64,000 nucleotides of DNA from UBA940 sp045613745 (GCA_045613745.1 JAZLBP010000004.1:6646-70645); one strand, 5' to 3'. Counted from the first letter of the stretch, positions 8,552 to 17,776 are shown. The notes: generated from the letters alone by a model not told the origin. Made by a program: numbers and translations.

Positions 8552-11500
8552 CTACAAGTCACCTGCCTCGTCGGCTGCAAAAGCGCGAATCTCCGACAGC
8601 ACACGATAAGCCTCGCCGATGTCTCTTATATTTCTAACTAATAAATTCAGTTTATTATTGTTCTGACGCAACACAAATTTCTCATTTTTGGTGGCGACAT
8701 ACCTCAACAGCGCGCTGAAAGTAGCACTTTTGAAGTAAGGCGAGTCCTTGTCGCCCACAAAATAGAGAATCATCAGACCGTTTTTGATTTTGGCTCGCTC
8801 CACTCCCAACGCGATGCACGCCTTGCGCACACGCACCACATCCAGCAGTTCGACAACCTCGTCAGGCATACGGCCAAAGCGGTCCTCCAACTCCATTGCA
8901 AACTCATCCAGTTGTGCGTCCGTGGTAAGTCCGTCCAAGCGTCGATAGAGGCTGAGTTTCTCGGCACTCTGACCGATATAGGTATCGGGAAGACCTGCGG
9001 GGCGGTCGGTGTCAATCGAACAGTCATCCACCCAGCGTTCGGTGTCGCCACCCGCCGCAACTGTCAGTCTTTCGGCACCCTCGTAGCCCTCGCTGCGAAG
9101 TTCGGCCACAGCCTCGGCCAGAATCTTCTGGTAGGTTTCAAAACCAATATTGGCGATAAATCCGCTCTGCTCGGCACCAAACAGGTTGCCCGCACCACGA
9201 ATATCCAAGTCCTGCATCGCGATATTGAATCCCGAGCCCAAGTCCGAGAACTCCTCGATAGCGCGCAGTCGTCGCTTGCTGTCGCCTTTGAGCAATTCGT
9301 CGGGGGGCGAGAGCAGATAACAGTAGGCCTTCTTGTTGGAGCGTCCCACACGGCCGCGAAGTTGGTGCAGGTCGCTGAGTCCGAATCGGTGAGCGCCATC
9401 GATGATAATGGTATTGGCATTGGGAATGTCGATACCGTTCTCGACAATGCTTGTAGCCACCAGAATATCGTACTCGCCATATATGAAGTCCATAATCACG
9501 CTCTCAACCTTGTCGGCAGGCATCTGTCCGTGCGCCACACACACGCGGGCGCCATCGCTCAATTCGCGCACCTTGGCGGCAACCGACTCGATGTCCTCCA
9601 CTCGGTTGTGGATGAAATAGACCTGACCTCCGCGCGAAAGCTCTCCCGCGATGGCCTCGGTGACAATCTCGTCGCTCCAAACGTGTGACTCGGTGACAAT
9701 AGGTTGGCGATTGGGCGGCGGAGTGCTGATAATCGACAAGTCACGCGAGCCCATAAGCGAGAATTGCAGTGTTCGCGGAATGGGGGTCGCAGTGAGGGTC
9801 AGTGTATCGACATTGCTTTTGAGTTGGCGCAGTTTCTCCTTGCTCGACACGCCAAACTTCTGCTCCTCGTCGATAATAAGCAGACCCAAATCTTTGAACT
9901 TGACACTCTTGCCCAAAATCTTGTGAGTGCCAATCAATATATCAATCTTGCCCGCAGCAACATCGGCCAACACCTGACGTGTTTCGGCTGCGCTCTTGGT
10001 ACGGCTCAAGTGTTCGATTCTGACGGGCAGACCTTTGAGTCGGTCGCTGAATGTGCGGTAGTGTTGCAACGACAGAATAGTTGTCGGCACAAGCACTGCC
10101 ACCTGTTTGGAGTCGCAAACAGCCTTGAATGCAGCGCGCACAGCAACCTCCGTCTTACCAAAACCCACGTCGCCACACACCAGACGGTCCATAGGCTCCG
10201 CAGACTCCATATCGCGTTTGACCGCCTCCATAGCCTTGTATTGGTCGGGGGTCTCCTCATATCGGAACGAGGCCTCCAATTCGTGCATCAGGTAGTTGTC
10301 GGCCGCAAAGGCATAACCACCCTCGGCCTTGCGTTTGGCATACAGGGCGATAAGCTCGCGGGCTATGTTCTTGACCGCAGTTTTGGTAGCGGTTTTGAGT
10401 TTCTGCCAAGCACCCGAGCCAAGTTTATAAATCTTGGGCGGAGTAACATCGGCACTCTTGTATTTGGAGATTCGGTGCAGGTTGTGGACATTGACAAACA
10501 GTACGTCATTGTCCTTGTACACCAACTTGATGTAATCAATCGGGCGACCCGTCTCACAACTTTGGACCATACCGCCAAACACTCCCACTCCGTGGTCAAC
10601 GTGTACCACATAGTCGCCGAGTTTAAGTTCGTTGAGTTCGGCCACGGTCATCGCTTGGTCGTGGCTAATCTCGCCGCGAAGTTTGTAGCGGTGGTAGCGC
10701 TCGAAAATCTGGTGGTCGGTAAAATATCTCTTCTTGCCCGCAACATCCACCCAGCCTTCGTGCAGGGTGATGTAGAGCGATTTGAAATCGGTAGTACAGC
10801 GGTGTTGTTGCCACAGTACATTGTGCAGGCGTTCGATTTGCGCCTTGTTCTCCGACATAATGTAGGTGGTAAAGCCCTCAGCCTCGGCACCCTCGATGTC
10901 GGCTGCCAGCAAATCAAACTGCTTGTTGAATTGCGGCTGGGGTGCTGTCATCATATCCACACGCTCCTCGGCCACGCGACGTTTGGAGTCGCCACGCATA
11001 ATCATAACGTTCTCGGCGGTCTGCTCCAAGAAGGCCTTGGCACTTGTGACCATCTCGTCAATTTGCGTGGGGTTATCCATCTCGCCCAACATCTTGACAC
11101 GCACATCATCCAACTGCGCGCACAGGCCATCCAGGTCATCGACACACCACAGCGCATCCCCACCCACGAACTCAGCAAGCGAAACTCGGCCCGCATCCTC
11201 CAAGGTGTTGGCCACAACCACTGCGCGGTCACATCGTTCGGTGGTGAGTTGTGACGAGATATCGAAGAAACGCACCGAATCCACATCGTCATCAAAGAAG
11301 TCCAAACGATAGGGGCGGTTCTCCGAAAACGAGAATATATCCACAATACCTCCGCGGATGGAGTATTGACCCGGTTCATAGACAAAGGGAACGCGCTCAA
11401 AGCCCAGCGCCATCAGCGAATCCTCCAAATCGACCATCTTGATGCGTTGTCCGCAGCGCACCTCCAAAGTGCGGCTCTCCAAACCCTGACGGGCAGCAAC

Positions 11501-11899
11501 CTTCTCGCCCAGCGCATCGGGGTAGGTACAAAGCACCACCCTGCCCTTGCGCGACATTGCAGTAATAGCATTCAGCGCCGCAGTTCGTTGTACAATACCC
11601 GAGTCGTCGGGTTTACCAAAGCGGATTGAGCGCTTATATCCCGTCGGGAAGAACAACACCTGCTCATTGGGCAACAATGCAGCAAGGTCGTTATAGACAT
11701 AGGCAGCAGTATCTCTATCGGGCAGCACATAGATATGCACTCCCGCACGTTGGCGCACCACCGCAGCGCCGTATACGGCAAAAGCAGAGCCTGCCAATCG
11801 AGTTACCTCGACTGTGGTTCTGCTTTTGATTGCTTTGCGCAGGGCGGCAAACATTCGCCCACCCTCGATATTTGTCAGTATCTGTTCTTGCGGGCTCAT
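8552..11899 (-). CDS. mfd: Transcription-repair coupling factor Mfd
   Basis: A 1115-residue SF2 translocase that removes stalled RNA polymerase from damaged DNA and recruits UvrA. The UvrB-like N-terminal region is followed by the CarD-like RNA-polymerase-interacting domain (LGDYVVHVDHGVGVFGG, about residue 425), a helicase core with Walker A GDVGFGKTEVA (about residue 573) and DEEQKFGV as Walker B, then motif V/VI segments such as NGIDIPNANTIII and QLRGRVGRS, and the C-terminal TRCF domain. Length matches the family. It sits 36 bp after the RNase G gene and 26 bp before coaX. Confidence 0.97.
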   Translation of the reverse strand: MSPQEQILTNIEGGRMFAALRKAIKSRTTVEVTRLAGSAFAVYGAAVVRQRAGVHIYVLPDRDTAAYVYNDLAALLPNEQVLFFPTGYKRSIRFGKPDDSGIVQRTAALNAITAMSRKGRVVLCTYPDALGEKVAARQGLESRTLEVRCGQRIKMVDLEDSLMALGFERVPFVYEPGQYSIRGGIVDIFSFSENRPYRLDFFDDDVDSVRFFDISSQLTTERCDRAVVVANTLEDAGRVSLAEFVGGDALWCVDDLDGLCAQLDDVRVKMLGEMDNPTQIDEMVTSAKAFLEQTAENVMIMRGDSKRRVAEERVDMMTAPQPQFNKQFDLLAADIEGAEAEGFTTYIMSENKAQIERLHNVLWQQHRCTTDFKSLYITLHEGWVDVAGKKRYFTDHQIFERYHRYKLRGEISHDQAMTVAELNELKLGDYVVHVDHGVGVFGGMVQSCETGRPIDYIKLVYKDNDVLFVNVHNLHRISKYKSADVTPPKIYKLGSGAWQKLKTATKTAVKNIARELIALYAKRKAEGGYAFAADNYLMHELEASFRYEETPDQYKAMEAVKRDMESAEPMDRLVCGDVGFGKTEVAVRAAFKAVCDSKQVAVLVPTTILSLQHYRTFSDRLKGLPVRIEHLSRTKSAAETRQVLADVAAGKIDILIGTHKILGKSVKFKDLGLLIIDEEQKFGVSSKEKLRQLKSNVDTLTLTATPIPRTLQFSLMGSRDLSIISTPPPNRQPIVTESHVWSDEIVTEAIAGELSRGGQVYFIHNRVEDIESVAAKVRELSDGARVCVAHGQMPADKVESVIMDFIYGEYDILVATSIVENGIDIPNANTIIIDGAHRFGLSDLHQLRGRVGRSNKKAYCYLLSPPDELLKGDSKRRLRAIEEFSDLGSGFNIAMQDLDIRGAGNLFGAEQSGFIANIGFETYQKILAEAVAELRSEGYEGAERLTVAAGGDTERWVDDCSIDTDRPAGLPDTYIGQSAEKLSLYRRLDGLTTDAQLDEFAMELEDRFGRMPDEVVELLDVVRVRKACIALGVERAKIKNGLMILYFVGDKDSPYFKSATFSALLRYVATKNEKFVLRQNNNKLNLLVRNIRDIGEAYRVLSEIRAFAADEAGDL

Positions 11900-11935
11900 T
11901 TTTCCTCTCCCGTCGCTGTTTGTTTCTGATTCCGA

Positions 11936-13480
11936 TTAGGTCAACTCGACGCCTCGGCGGTCAAAGTACTTGGTCTCGGCAAATCCGATGCTTTGGTCGG
12001 CACACACCTTGATGCGGCATTTGTAGCGCCACGACCAGCGGCGGCGAACAGACCAGAATCCTTTGGTCAGGAAACTCGCCACATAGGGGCTGGTGCGCAG
12101 TTCGACATACCTCAAACTCTTGTCTTGCGCATAGTACGCCACCTTGTTCTCGATTTGCTCGTCGAGCGTCACCGTCGGAGCAATCACTCCCTTGCCATTG
12201 CAATAGGGACACACCTCGGTGGCCTCGGCAATCGCCTCGGGGCGCACCCTTTGGCGAGTAATCTGCATCAAACCGAACTTGGTAATCGGCAATATGGTGT
12301 GTTTCGCGCGGTCGGTGGCCATCAGTGTCTGCATATGTTCCAGCAGTTTCTGGCGGTTCTCGGCGCGGTGCAGGTCGATAAAGTCGATTATCACAATACC
12401 GCCCATATCGCGGAGTCGCAATTGGCGCGCAACCTCGGCGGCGGCAGCCATATTGACCTCCATTGCGGTGTGTTCTTGGTCGTTCTCGGCTTTTGTGCGG
12501 TGGCCGCTATTGACGTCAATAACGTGCATCGCCTCGGTGTGTTCGATAATAAGGTATGCTCCTTTTTTGAGCGACACATACTTTGCAAACAGACTCTTAA
12601 TCTGGCGCGAGATGTCGAAATTATCGAAAATGGGTACCGTACCCTTATAGTGCTTAACTATCTTGCTCTTCTCGGGAGCAATCAGTTTTATATACTCCTT
12701 TATCTGCTCGTAAGTGCCTTTGTCATCGACGTGTATTGCACTGAATTCTCCGTTTAGTTGGTCACGAATCATTGTGCTGGCGCGGTTCATCTCCTCGCGC
12801 AACAGCGTGGGCGGCTCCTCGGTACGCAACTTTTGCAGGGCCGACTCCCATTTTTTTACCAACTCGGTTATGTCTTGTTCCAGTTCGTCCTCGCCTTTGC
12901 CGACTGCCGCCGTGCGGATGATAACGCCATAGTTGGGCGGCAACACCTCATCCACAATTCTTTTCAGCCTTTTACGCTCGCTGTTTTGGCGGATTTTCTG
13001 TGATATGGATACCTTGGTGCTCAATGGAACCAACACTACGTTGCGTCCTGCCAATGAGATATCCGAAGTCAGACGGGGACCTTTGGTCGAAATAGCCTCC
13101 TTTGCAACCTGCACCATAATGGGGTCACCAACCTGAATATGCTCGGCCAGCTTACCCACCTTGTCGATAGAGGGTTCCAGTTTGAGGTTCTCGAATCGGG
13201 GCGAACGCTTGCCGGAGCAGAGCGCACCCACATACTTGTGCAATGTGTCGAACTGGGGACCAAGGTCGAGGAAGTGGATGAAGGCATCCTTCTCGTGGCC
13301 GACATTGACGAAGGCCGCATTGAGTCCCGGCATAATCTTACGAACTCTTCCCAAGTAGATGTCACCCACGGCGAATCCACCCTGACTCTTCTCCTTGCTC
13401 AGCTCGACAAGCACTTTGTCCTCGGCAAGAGCAATGGTCACTTCGGTCGGAGATACGTTAATTATCAGTTCCTTACTCAT
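11936..13480 (-). CDS. rng: Ribonuclease E/G family endoribonuclease
   Basis: A 514-residue protein of RNase G size, lacking the long C-terminal scaffold of RNase E. An S1-like RNA-binding domain (about residues 35-130, GDIYLGRVRKIMPGLNAAFV) precedes the catalytic core, with the metal-binding aspartates in HVIDVNSGHR and GGIVIIDFIDL and the zinc-link CPYCNGKG near residue 428. It cleaves AU-rich single-stranded RNA in rRNA maturation and mRNA decay. It is first in the run leading to mfd; a terminator of the upstream genes lies about 75 bp before its start. Confidence 0.94.
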   Translation of the reverse strand: MSKELIINVSPTEVTIALAEDKVLVELSKEKSQGGFAVGDIYLGRVRKIMPGLNAAFVNVGHEKDAFIHFLDLGPQFDTLHKYVGALCSGKRSPRFENLKLEPSIDKVGKLAEHIQVGDPIMVQVAKEAISTKGPRLTSDISLAGRNVVLVPLSTKVSISQKIRQNSERKRLKRIVDEVLPPNYGVIIRTAAVGKGEDELEQDITELVKKWESALQKLRTEEPPTLLREEMNRASTMIRDQLNGEFSAIHVDDKGTYEQIKEYIKLIAPEKSKIVKHYKGTVPIFDNFDISRQIKSLFAKYVSLKKGAYLIIEHTEAMHVIDVNSGHRTKAENDQEHTAMEVNMAAAAEVARQLRLRDMGGIVIIDFIDLHRAENRQKLLEHMQTLMATDRAKHTILPITKFGLMQITRQRVRPEAIAEATEVCPYCNGKGVIAPTVTLDEQIENKVAYYAQDKSLRYVELRTSPYVASFLTKGFWSVRRRWSWRYKCRIKVCADQSIGFAETKYFDRRGVELT

Positions 13481-13554
13481 CTTTTTTGTTAAATTGGCGC
13501 GCCCTCCGCTTCGGGACAGGCAACGCCCAAGTTGTACATCAAATTAGAAATAGA

Positions 13555-13592
13555 AAAGCCGAGAGTGTCGTACTTTACCACACCTCGGCTTT
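13555..13592 (-). terminator. Intrinsic terminator after the small basic gene/HU unit
   Basis: Arms AAAGCCGAG and CTCGGCTTT, extended by GTGT/ACAC with one bulge, form a strong hairpin. Read on the minus strand it is followed by CTATTTCTAATTT. It begins 28 bp beyond the stop of the 30-residue gene and separates it from rng. Confidence 0.75.
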
Positions 13593-13619
13593 ATCTATGC
13601 ATTGACATAATGGACACCA

Positions 13620-13712
13620 CTACTTATTCTTTTTGTGACGGTTCTTGCGAAGACGTTTTTTACGTTTGTGGGTAGCCATTTTATGCCCTTTTCTTTTCTT
13701 TCCGTTTGGCAT
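13620..13712 (-). CDS. AURKAIP1/COX24-domain small basic protein (30 aa)
   Basis: An open frame of 30 codons from an ATG at 13712 to TAG. The product starts MPNGKKRKGHKMATHKRKK and is about half Lys/Arg with no acidic residue at all. It matches the tiny Bacteroidota proteins annotated as AURKAIP1/COX24-domain; the domain takes its name from a mitochondrial small-ribosomal-subunit protein. A ribosome-associated role is therefore likely but inferred. It lies 27 bp downstream of the HU gene on the same strand and is closed by a terminator, so it appears to be transcribed with HU. It is short enough to be missed by most gene callers. Confidence 0.85.
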   Translation of the reverse strand: MPNGKKRKGHKMATHKRKKRLRKNRHKKNK

Positions 13713-13739
13713 AGCTGTATAAATTTTAATTGGTTAAGA

Positions 13740-14012
13740 CTACTTTACCTTTGCAACAAAGCTCTTTGCGGGTTTGAACGCAGGGATGTTGTGCGCGGGG
13801 ATGGTGATGGTGGTATTTTTGAGAATATCACGTGCTACTTTCTCGGCGCGTTTCTTGATGATGAAACTACCGAAACCACGCAAGTAAACATTCTCTTGTT
13901 TGATCAACGAACCTTTTACGCTCTCCATAAAAGCCTCGATGATTTCCTGAACGAGCACTTTCTCAACGCCGGTGCTTTTGGCGATCTCGTTTACGATATC
14001 AGCTTTAGTCAT
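13740..14012 (-). CDS. HU family DNA-binding protein
   Basis: A 90-residue histone-like protein. The N-terminal helices (MTKADIVNEIAKSTGVEK) and the beta-arm region (VYLRGFGSFIIKKRAEKVARD, followed by a PAHNIPAFKPAK segment corresponding to the conserved PxxxxxFxPxK) are those of HU/IHF. HU bends and compacts DNA as a dimer. It is transcribed away from porX across a 270-bp divergent region and is followed by the tiny basic gene. Confidence 0.96.
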   Translation of the reverse strand: MTKADIVNEIAKSTGVEKVLVQEIIEAFMESVKGSLIKQENVYLRGFGSFIIKKRAEKVARDILKNTTITIPAHNIPAFKPAKSFVAKVK

Positions 14013-14059
14013 ATTCAGTTTTATATTAAGTTTTCGAAAAAATTGCGCGAAATGCGACG

Positions 14060-14067
14060 CAAATATA
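14060..14067 (-). promoter_or_regulatory. Candidate -7 element of the HU promoter
   Basis: On the minus strand this reads TATATTTG, a match to the Bacteroidota -7 consensus TAnnTTTG, about 48 bp upstream of the HU start. A good TTTG -33 box at standard spacing is not seen, so this is a partial match only. Confidence 0.45.
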
Positions 14068-14283
14068 CGCTTTTATTTCAACAATTTACCACAACAGCCC
14101 TATTTTTTTTGACTTTTTCCGTTTTTTTTATTGACTCGAAAGCAGCACAAGGGAGGTCGGCACCCCTATACTCCTGCAAAAATCACCCCAAAGCCGATGT
14201 ACCTTTATATATTATATAACAAAATTCACTATTTTTGCGTTAAGGTACAAGGAACTATGTTTTTTTGTATAACTTTGTAAATT

Positions 14284-15846
14284 ATGAGCAACGGAAAAAT
14301 ACTGTGGGTGGACGATGAAATCGAACTGCTCAAACCACACATACTCTTTCTAAAAAGCAAAGGCTACGAGGTCACAACCTGCAACAACGGTTATGACGCC
14401 GCCGAGATGGTCGCCGCCGAAGTGTTCGATTTGGTGATTCTCGACGAGATGATGCCCGGTATGACAGGACTCGAAACCCTGCCCCACATCAAGACCGCGC
14501 GCCCCAACCTGCCCGTAGTGATGGTGACCAAAAGCGAGGAGGAGCACCTTATGGACAAGGCCATTGGCTCCAAAATAGCCGACTACATCATCAAGCCCGT
14601 CAACCCTAATCAGGTGTTGCTCTCCATCAAGAAGAACATCCACAGCCGCGAGTTGGTGAATCGTCAAAGCACAGCCGATTACCGCGCCGAGTTTGGACGC
14701 ATAGCCTCGTCGCTGGGTGACGCACGCACCTTCGAAGAGTGGTGTCGCATCTATCGCAAACTCGTGAATTGGGAAATCGAGCTGAACGACTCTGACGATG
14801 CGAGCATCAAAGAGGTATTGGAGTATCAAATGAACGAAGCCAACCTCGAATTCGGCAAGTTTGTCAAGCGCAACTATGCCGATTGGATTAACTCGCGCGA
14901 TGCCGACGCTCCCACAATGTCGCATACACTGATGCGCAGCAAGATTCTGCCCATCGCCGATAGTGGCGCCAAGACTACCCTGCTGCTTATCGACAACTTC
15001 CGCTATGACCAATGGCGCAGTGTGGCTGGAATGCTCGGCGAGTGGTTTGACGTTGCTTCCGAGGAACTATATTGCTCCATTCTGCCCACCGCAACGCAAT
15101 ATGCGCGCAACGCGATTTTTGCAGGTCTGATGCCCCTTGCCATCGACAAGCTGATGCCCAATCTGTGGCTAAACGACAACGAGGAGGGCGGCAAAAACCA
15201 ATACGAGGAGGATTTCCTCAAACGACTGCTCCAAAGCACAGGTCGCAGCAACCTGCGCACCTCGTTCGACAAGCTGGTTAAACCCGAGGCGGGACGCAAG
15301 CTTATCGACAACCTGCAACACGTTTACAATGCCGACTTCTCGGTCATCGTGTACAACTTCCTCGACATCTTGTCGCACGCCCGTACCGAGACCGAAATCA
15401 TACGCGAGTTGACCGACTCCGAGGCGTCGTTCCGTTCGCTGACTGCGTCGTGGTTCGAACACAGCGAGCTTTTCCAACTGCTCAAACTGCTCGCACAACG
15501 CGGTCACACCGTAATCATAACCTCCGACCACGGAACTATCCGCGTGGACGACCCCATCAAAATCGTGGGCGACCGCGACACCTCGGCCAACCTCCGCTAC
15601 AAAACGGGCCGCAGTCTGAATGGCTACAACCCCAAGGCGGTGTATGAGGTTACACGCCCCGAGGAGATTCAGTTGCCGCGTGGCACGCTCTCGTCGTCAT
15701 ATGTGTTTGCCACCTCGCGCGACTTCTTCGTGTACACCAACAACGCAAACCAATACACCCGCTACTATCGTCACACCTTCCAGCACGGAGGAATCTCAAT
15801 GGAGGAGATGATGGTGCCTTACATTGTGCTTAAACCCAAGAAATAA
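14284..15846 (+). CDS. porX: PorX-type response regulator with PglZ domain
   Basis: A 520-residue protein. The N-terminal receiver domain has the acidic pair D10-D11, phospho-acceptor D54 (VILDEMMPGMTG) and the conserved lysine in YIIKPVNP. The C-terminal part is a PglZ (alkaline-phosphatase superfamily) domain, with LLIDNFRYDQW, SDHGT and a final HGGISMEEM segment carrying likely metal ligands. In Porphyromonas PorX, with histidine kinase PorY, controls type IX secretion genes and works through an ECF sigma factor; that role is carried over by homology. No kinase gene is adjacent. Its TAA overlaps the ATG of tsaE by one base. A TAACTTTG -7 box ends only 6 bases before the ATG. Confidence 0.92.
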   Translation: MSNGKILWVDDEIELLKPHILFLKSKGYEVTTCNNGYDAAEMVAAEVFDLVILDEMMPGMTGLETLPHIKTARPNLPVVMVTKSEEEHLMDKAIGSKIADYIIKPVNPNQVLLSIKKNIHSRELVNRQSTADYRAEFGRIASSLGDARTFEEWCRIYRKLVNWEIELNDSDDASIKEVLEYQMNEANLEFGKFVKRNYADWINSRDADAPTMSHTLMRSKILPIADSGAKTTLLLIDNFRYDQWRSVAGMLGEWFDVASEELYCSILPTATQYARNAIFAGLMPLAIDKLMPNLWLNDNEEGGKNQYEEDFLKRLLQSTGRSNLRTSFDKLVKPEAGRKLIDNLQHVYNADFSVIVYNFLDILSHARTETEIIRELTDSEASFRSLTASWFEHSELFQLLKLLAQRGHTVIITSDHGTIRVDDPIKIVGDRDTSANLRYKTGRSLNGYNPKAVYEVTRPEEIQLPRGTLSSSYVFATSRDFFVYTNNANQYTRYYRHTFQHGGISMEEMMVPYIVLKPKK

Positions 15847-16265
15847 TGAAACAGTTTGAAATACGTTCGCTTGACGAACTCGACCGCGCAGCCGAATTTC
15901 TGTGCAGCAACCTCGACGACCACCGCATCGTGGCCCTCTACGGAGGTATGGGTGCAGGCAAGACCACTCTTGTGAGTGCCATTGCGCGCTACCTCGGCTC
16001 GGAAGACCCCGTGACAAGCCCAACCTTCTCGATTGTCAACAGCTACGACACAGCCGATGGTGATGTCATCCACCACTTCGACTTCTATCGTCTGAATCGC
16101 CCCGAGGAGGCTTTCGACATTGGCTACGAGGAGTATTTTTACAGCGGCGGTTTATGCCTTGTCGAGTGGCCCGAGAAAATTGAGTCGCTCCTGCCCGACG
16201 ACACGCTCGTTGTACGCATCACCGCCACAAGCGAAACCTCGCGTCTGCTCACAATAGAGGAGTAG
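15846..16265 (+). CDS. tsaE: tRNA threonylcarbamoyladenosine biosynthesis ATPase TsaE
   Basis: A 139-residue P-loop protein with Walker A GGMGAGKTTL near residues 36-45, then SPTFSIVNSY and FDFYRLNRPEEAFDIGYEEYF, all hallmark TsaE segments, and the LVEWPEKI motif near residue 105. TsaE works with TsaB and TsaD to place t6A at position 37 of ANN-decoding tRNAs. It is translationally coupled to porX (TAATG) and followed by a strong terminator. Confidence 0.95.
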   Translation: MKQFEIRSLDELDRAAEFLCSNLDDHRIVALYGGMGAGKTTLVSAIARYLGSEDPVTSPTFSIVNSYDTADGDVIHHFDFYRLNRPEEAFDIGYEEYFYSGGLCLVEWPEKIESLLPDDTLVVRITATSETSRLLTIEE

Positions 16266-16296
16266 TCCACACGCTGCGCCACACGCAAACTACAAC

Positions 16297-16338
16297 ACAC
16301 ACGAAAAAGGAGAAGATACCTTCTCCTTTTTCGTGTGT
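16297..16338. terminator. Bidirectional intrinsic terminator
   Basis: Two exactly complementary 18-base arms (ACACACGAAAAAGGAGAA and its complement) surround a GATACC loop, with T-runs within both arms. It lies between the convergent tsaE and lipoprotein genes and probably serves both. Confidence 0.85.
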
Positions 16339-16347
16339 AAAATCGGT

Positions 16348-16842
16348 TTAGTTAATGCGAACTAAATCATCCATATTGATATTTGGCAAACTATTAATAT
16401 CATAAATCTGCAAAGCATATTCACCAGATTTAGGATTGAGAGTTTCGTAAATATCCCTATCCTCTTTTGCAATCTTAAACATTGCACCCGAAAGAGGATC
16501 TATCAGAAGCATTCCTGGGATTCCACCCAACAAAAGGTTTCCAATATACCAACCATCAAGTTCGGCAGATATATTAACAACCTTCTTAGCATATCCTTCT
16601 TTGAAGAAAGTAATTTGATATTCTTCCTTCTGCATATAACCTGCCGACGATTTCAATTTGACCGCAGTGGGAGTTTGCCCCTCAAAGACAATTTCTCCGG
16701 CTCGGTTCTCAATGGTTATATTAGCACCGCTAGGATTCGTAGACAATTCAACGCGATACTTTGTTGCAGTAAAAATTGTTGCACACGAACTCATAATTGC
16801 AACCAATACGCAGAGAACAAAGAGTTTTGACAAGTGCTTCAT
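16348..16842 (-). CDS. PEGA-like lipoprotein of unknown function
   Basis: A 164-residue protein with a lipoprotein signal peptide: hydrophobic core then MSSC, giving lipidation at about Cys20. The segment VELSTNPSGANITI resembles the start of a PEGA domain, a small beta-sandwich in surface-associated proteins. A second hydrophobic stretch (GNLLLGGIPGMLLIDPLSGAMF, glycine-rich) lies near residues 102-122. The gene is noticeably more AT-rich than its neighbours, with codons such as ATA, AAA and TCA, so it may have been acquired. On the minus strand a TATCTTTG -7 box lies about 30 bp upstream (872-879 of 16 kb). Function is not recognised. Confidence 0.8.
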   Translation of the reverse strand: MKHLSKLFVLCVLVAIMSSCATIFTATKYRVELSTNPSGANITIENRAGEIVFEGQTPTAVKLKSSAGYMQKEEYQITFFKEGYAKKVVNISAELDGWYIGNLLLGGIPGMLLIDPLSGAMFKIAKEDRDIYETLNPKSGEYALQIYDINSLPNINMDDLVRIN

Positions 16843-16942
16843 AAGCTAGTTTTTTTTTAGATGTTTATTTACAAAGATAAAAAATTATTATCAAAAAAAG
16901 CTTCTCACTCTATTTTTACACACCTTATATATATTAAAACAA

Positions 16943-16979
16943 AAAACATCACAAGCGCTAAAAGCACTTGTGATGTTTT
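16943..16979 (-). terminator. Intrinsic terminator of tpiA
   Basis: Arms AAAACATCACAAG and CTTGTGATGTTTT are exact complements around an 11-base loop. On the minus strand the stem runs into TTTTGTTTTAAT. It begins 45 bp beyond the tpiA stop. Confidence 0.82.
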
Positions 16980-17023
16980 GTTTGACGGCACTACCGTCCG
17001 TTGGGATTGTGTGGTTTCGCAGA

Positions 17024-17776
17024 TTAGAAACCTTTACCGATACCCAGGAAGTCCTCAGCTTTCAGAGCTGCACCACCGATCAGACCACCGTCAACGTCCT
17101 CTTTTGCGAAGATCTCGGCAGCGTTCGAAGGTTTGCACGAACCACCGTAGAGGATAGCGCACTCGTCAGCAGCAGCGCCGAATTTGTCAGCCAACACCTT
17201 GCGGATGTAAGCGTGAATCTCTTGAGCTTGGTCAGCGGTAGCAGTTTTGCCGGTACCGATAGCCCAAACGGGCTCGTAAGCGATTACCAGGTTAGCAAAT
17301 TGCTCCTCGGTCAGGTTGTAAACAACCTCCTCGATTTGAGCTTTAACTACGTCGAAGTGTTTGTCAGCCTCACGCTCCTCGAGGTTCTCACCTACGCAGT
17401 AGATGGGGGTCAGGCCGTTAGCATAAGCTTGAGCCATTTTTTTGTTGAGAGTCTCCGAAGTCTCGCCGTAGTATTGACGACGCTCCGAGTGACCCAAAAT
17501 AACGTATTTGCAACCCAGAGCTGCAATCATCGAAGCTGCAACCTCACCGGTGTAAGCACCCTTAGCCTCGGTAGCGCAATCTTGTGCACCAACAGCGATA
17601 TCGCTGCCTTCGAGAGCTTTAACAACCTCCGAAATGTGAGTGAAGGGAGGGCAAACGATGAAGTTAACGCACGAGCAAACCTCGCCGCGACCTGCAACTA
17701 CGCCTTTTGCCAATTCAACGCCCTCTGCGGGCAGGGTGTTCATTTTCCAGTTACCTGCAACAATTTTCTTTCTCAT
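17024..17776 (-). CDS. tpiA: Triosephosphate isomerase
   Basis: A 250-residue TIM-barrel enzyme of exact family length, interconverting dihydroxyacetone phosphate and glyceraldehyde-3-phosphate in glycolysis. Catalytic residues are visible: Lys in GNWKMNT near the N-terminus, His in LGHSERR, Glu in AYEPVWAIGTGKTA, and phosphate-binding LYGGSCKPSNA and GLIGGAALK. Codon use is highly biased to GTT, GCT and GCA, as for an abundant protein. It follows lysS by 66 bp on the same strand and is closed by a terminator. Confidence 0.98.
   Translation of the reverse strand: MRKKIVAGNWKMNTLPAEGVELAKGVVAGRGEVCSCVNFIVCPPFTHISEVVKALEGSDIAVGAQDCATEAKGAYTGEVAASMIAALGCKYVILGHSERRQYYGETSETLNKKMAQAYANGLTPIYCVGENLEEREADKHFDVVKAQIEEVVYNLTEEQFANLVIAYEPVWAIGTGKTATADQAQEIHAYIRKVLADKFGAAADECAILYGGSCKPSNAAEIFAKEDVDGGLIGGAALKAEDFLGIGKGF

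Noticed and set aside
9704..11254. 516-codon plus-strand open frame inside mfd
   Set aside because: Antisense shadow of mfd with no recognisable motif.
13635..14219. 194-codon plus-strand open frame covering the HU gene
   Set aside because: HU and the small basic protein on the minus strand are certain; this frame runs through both and a promoter region.
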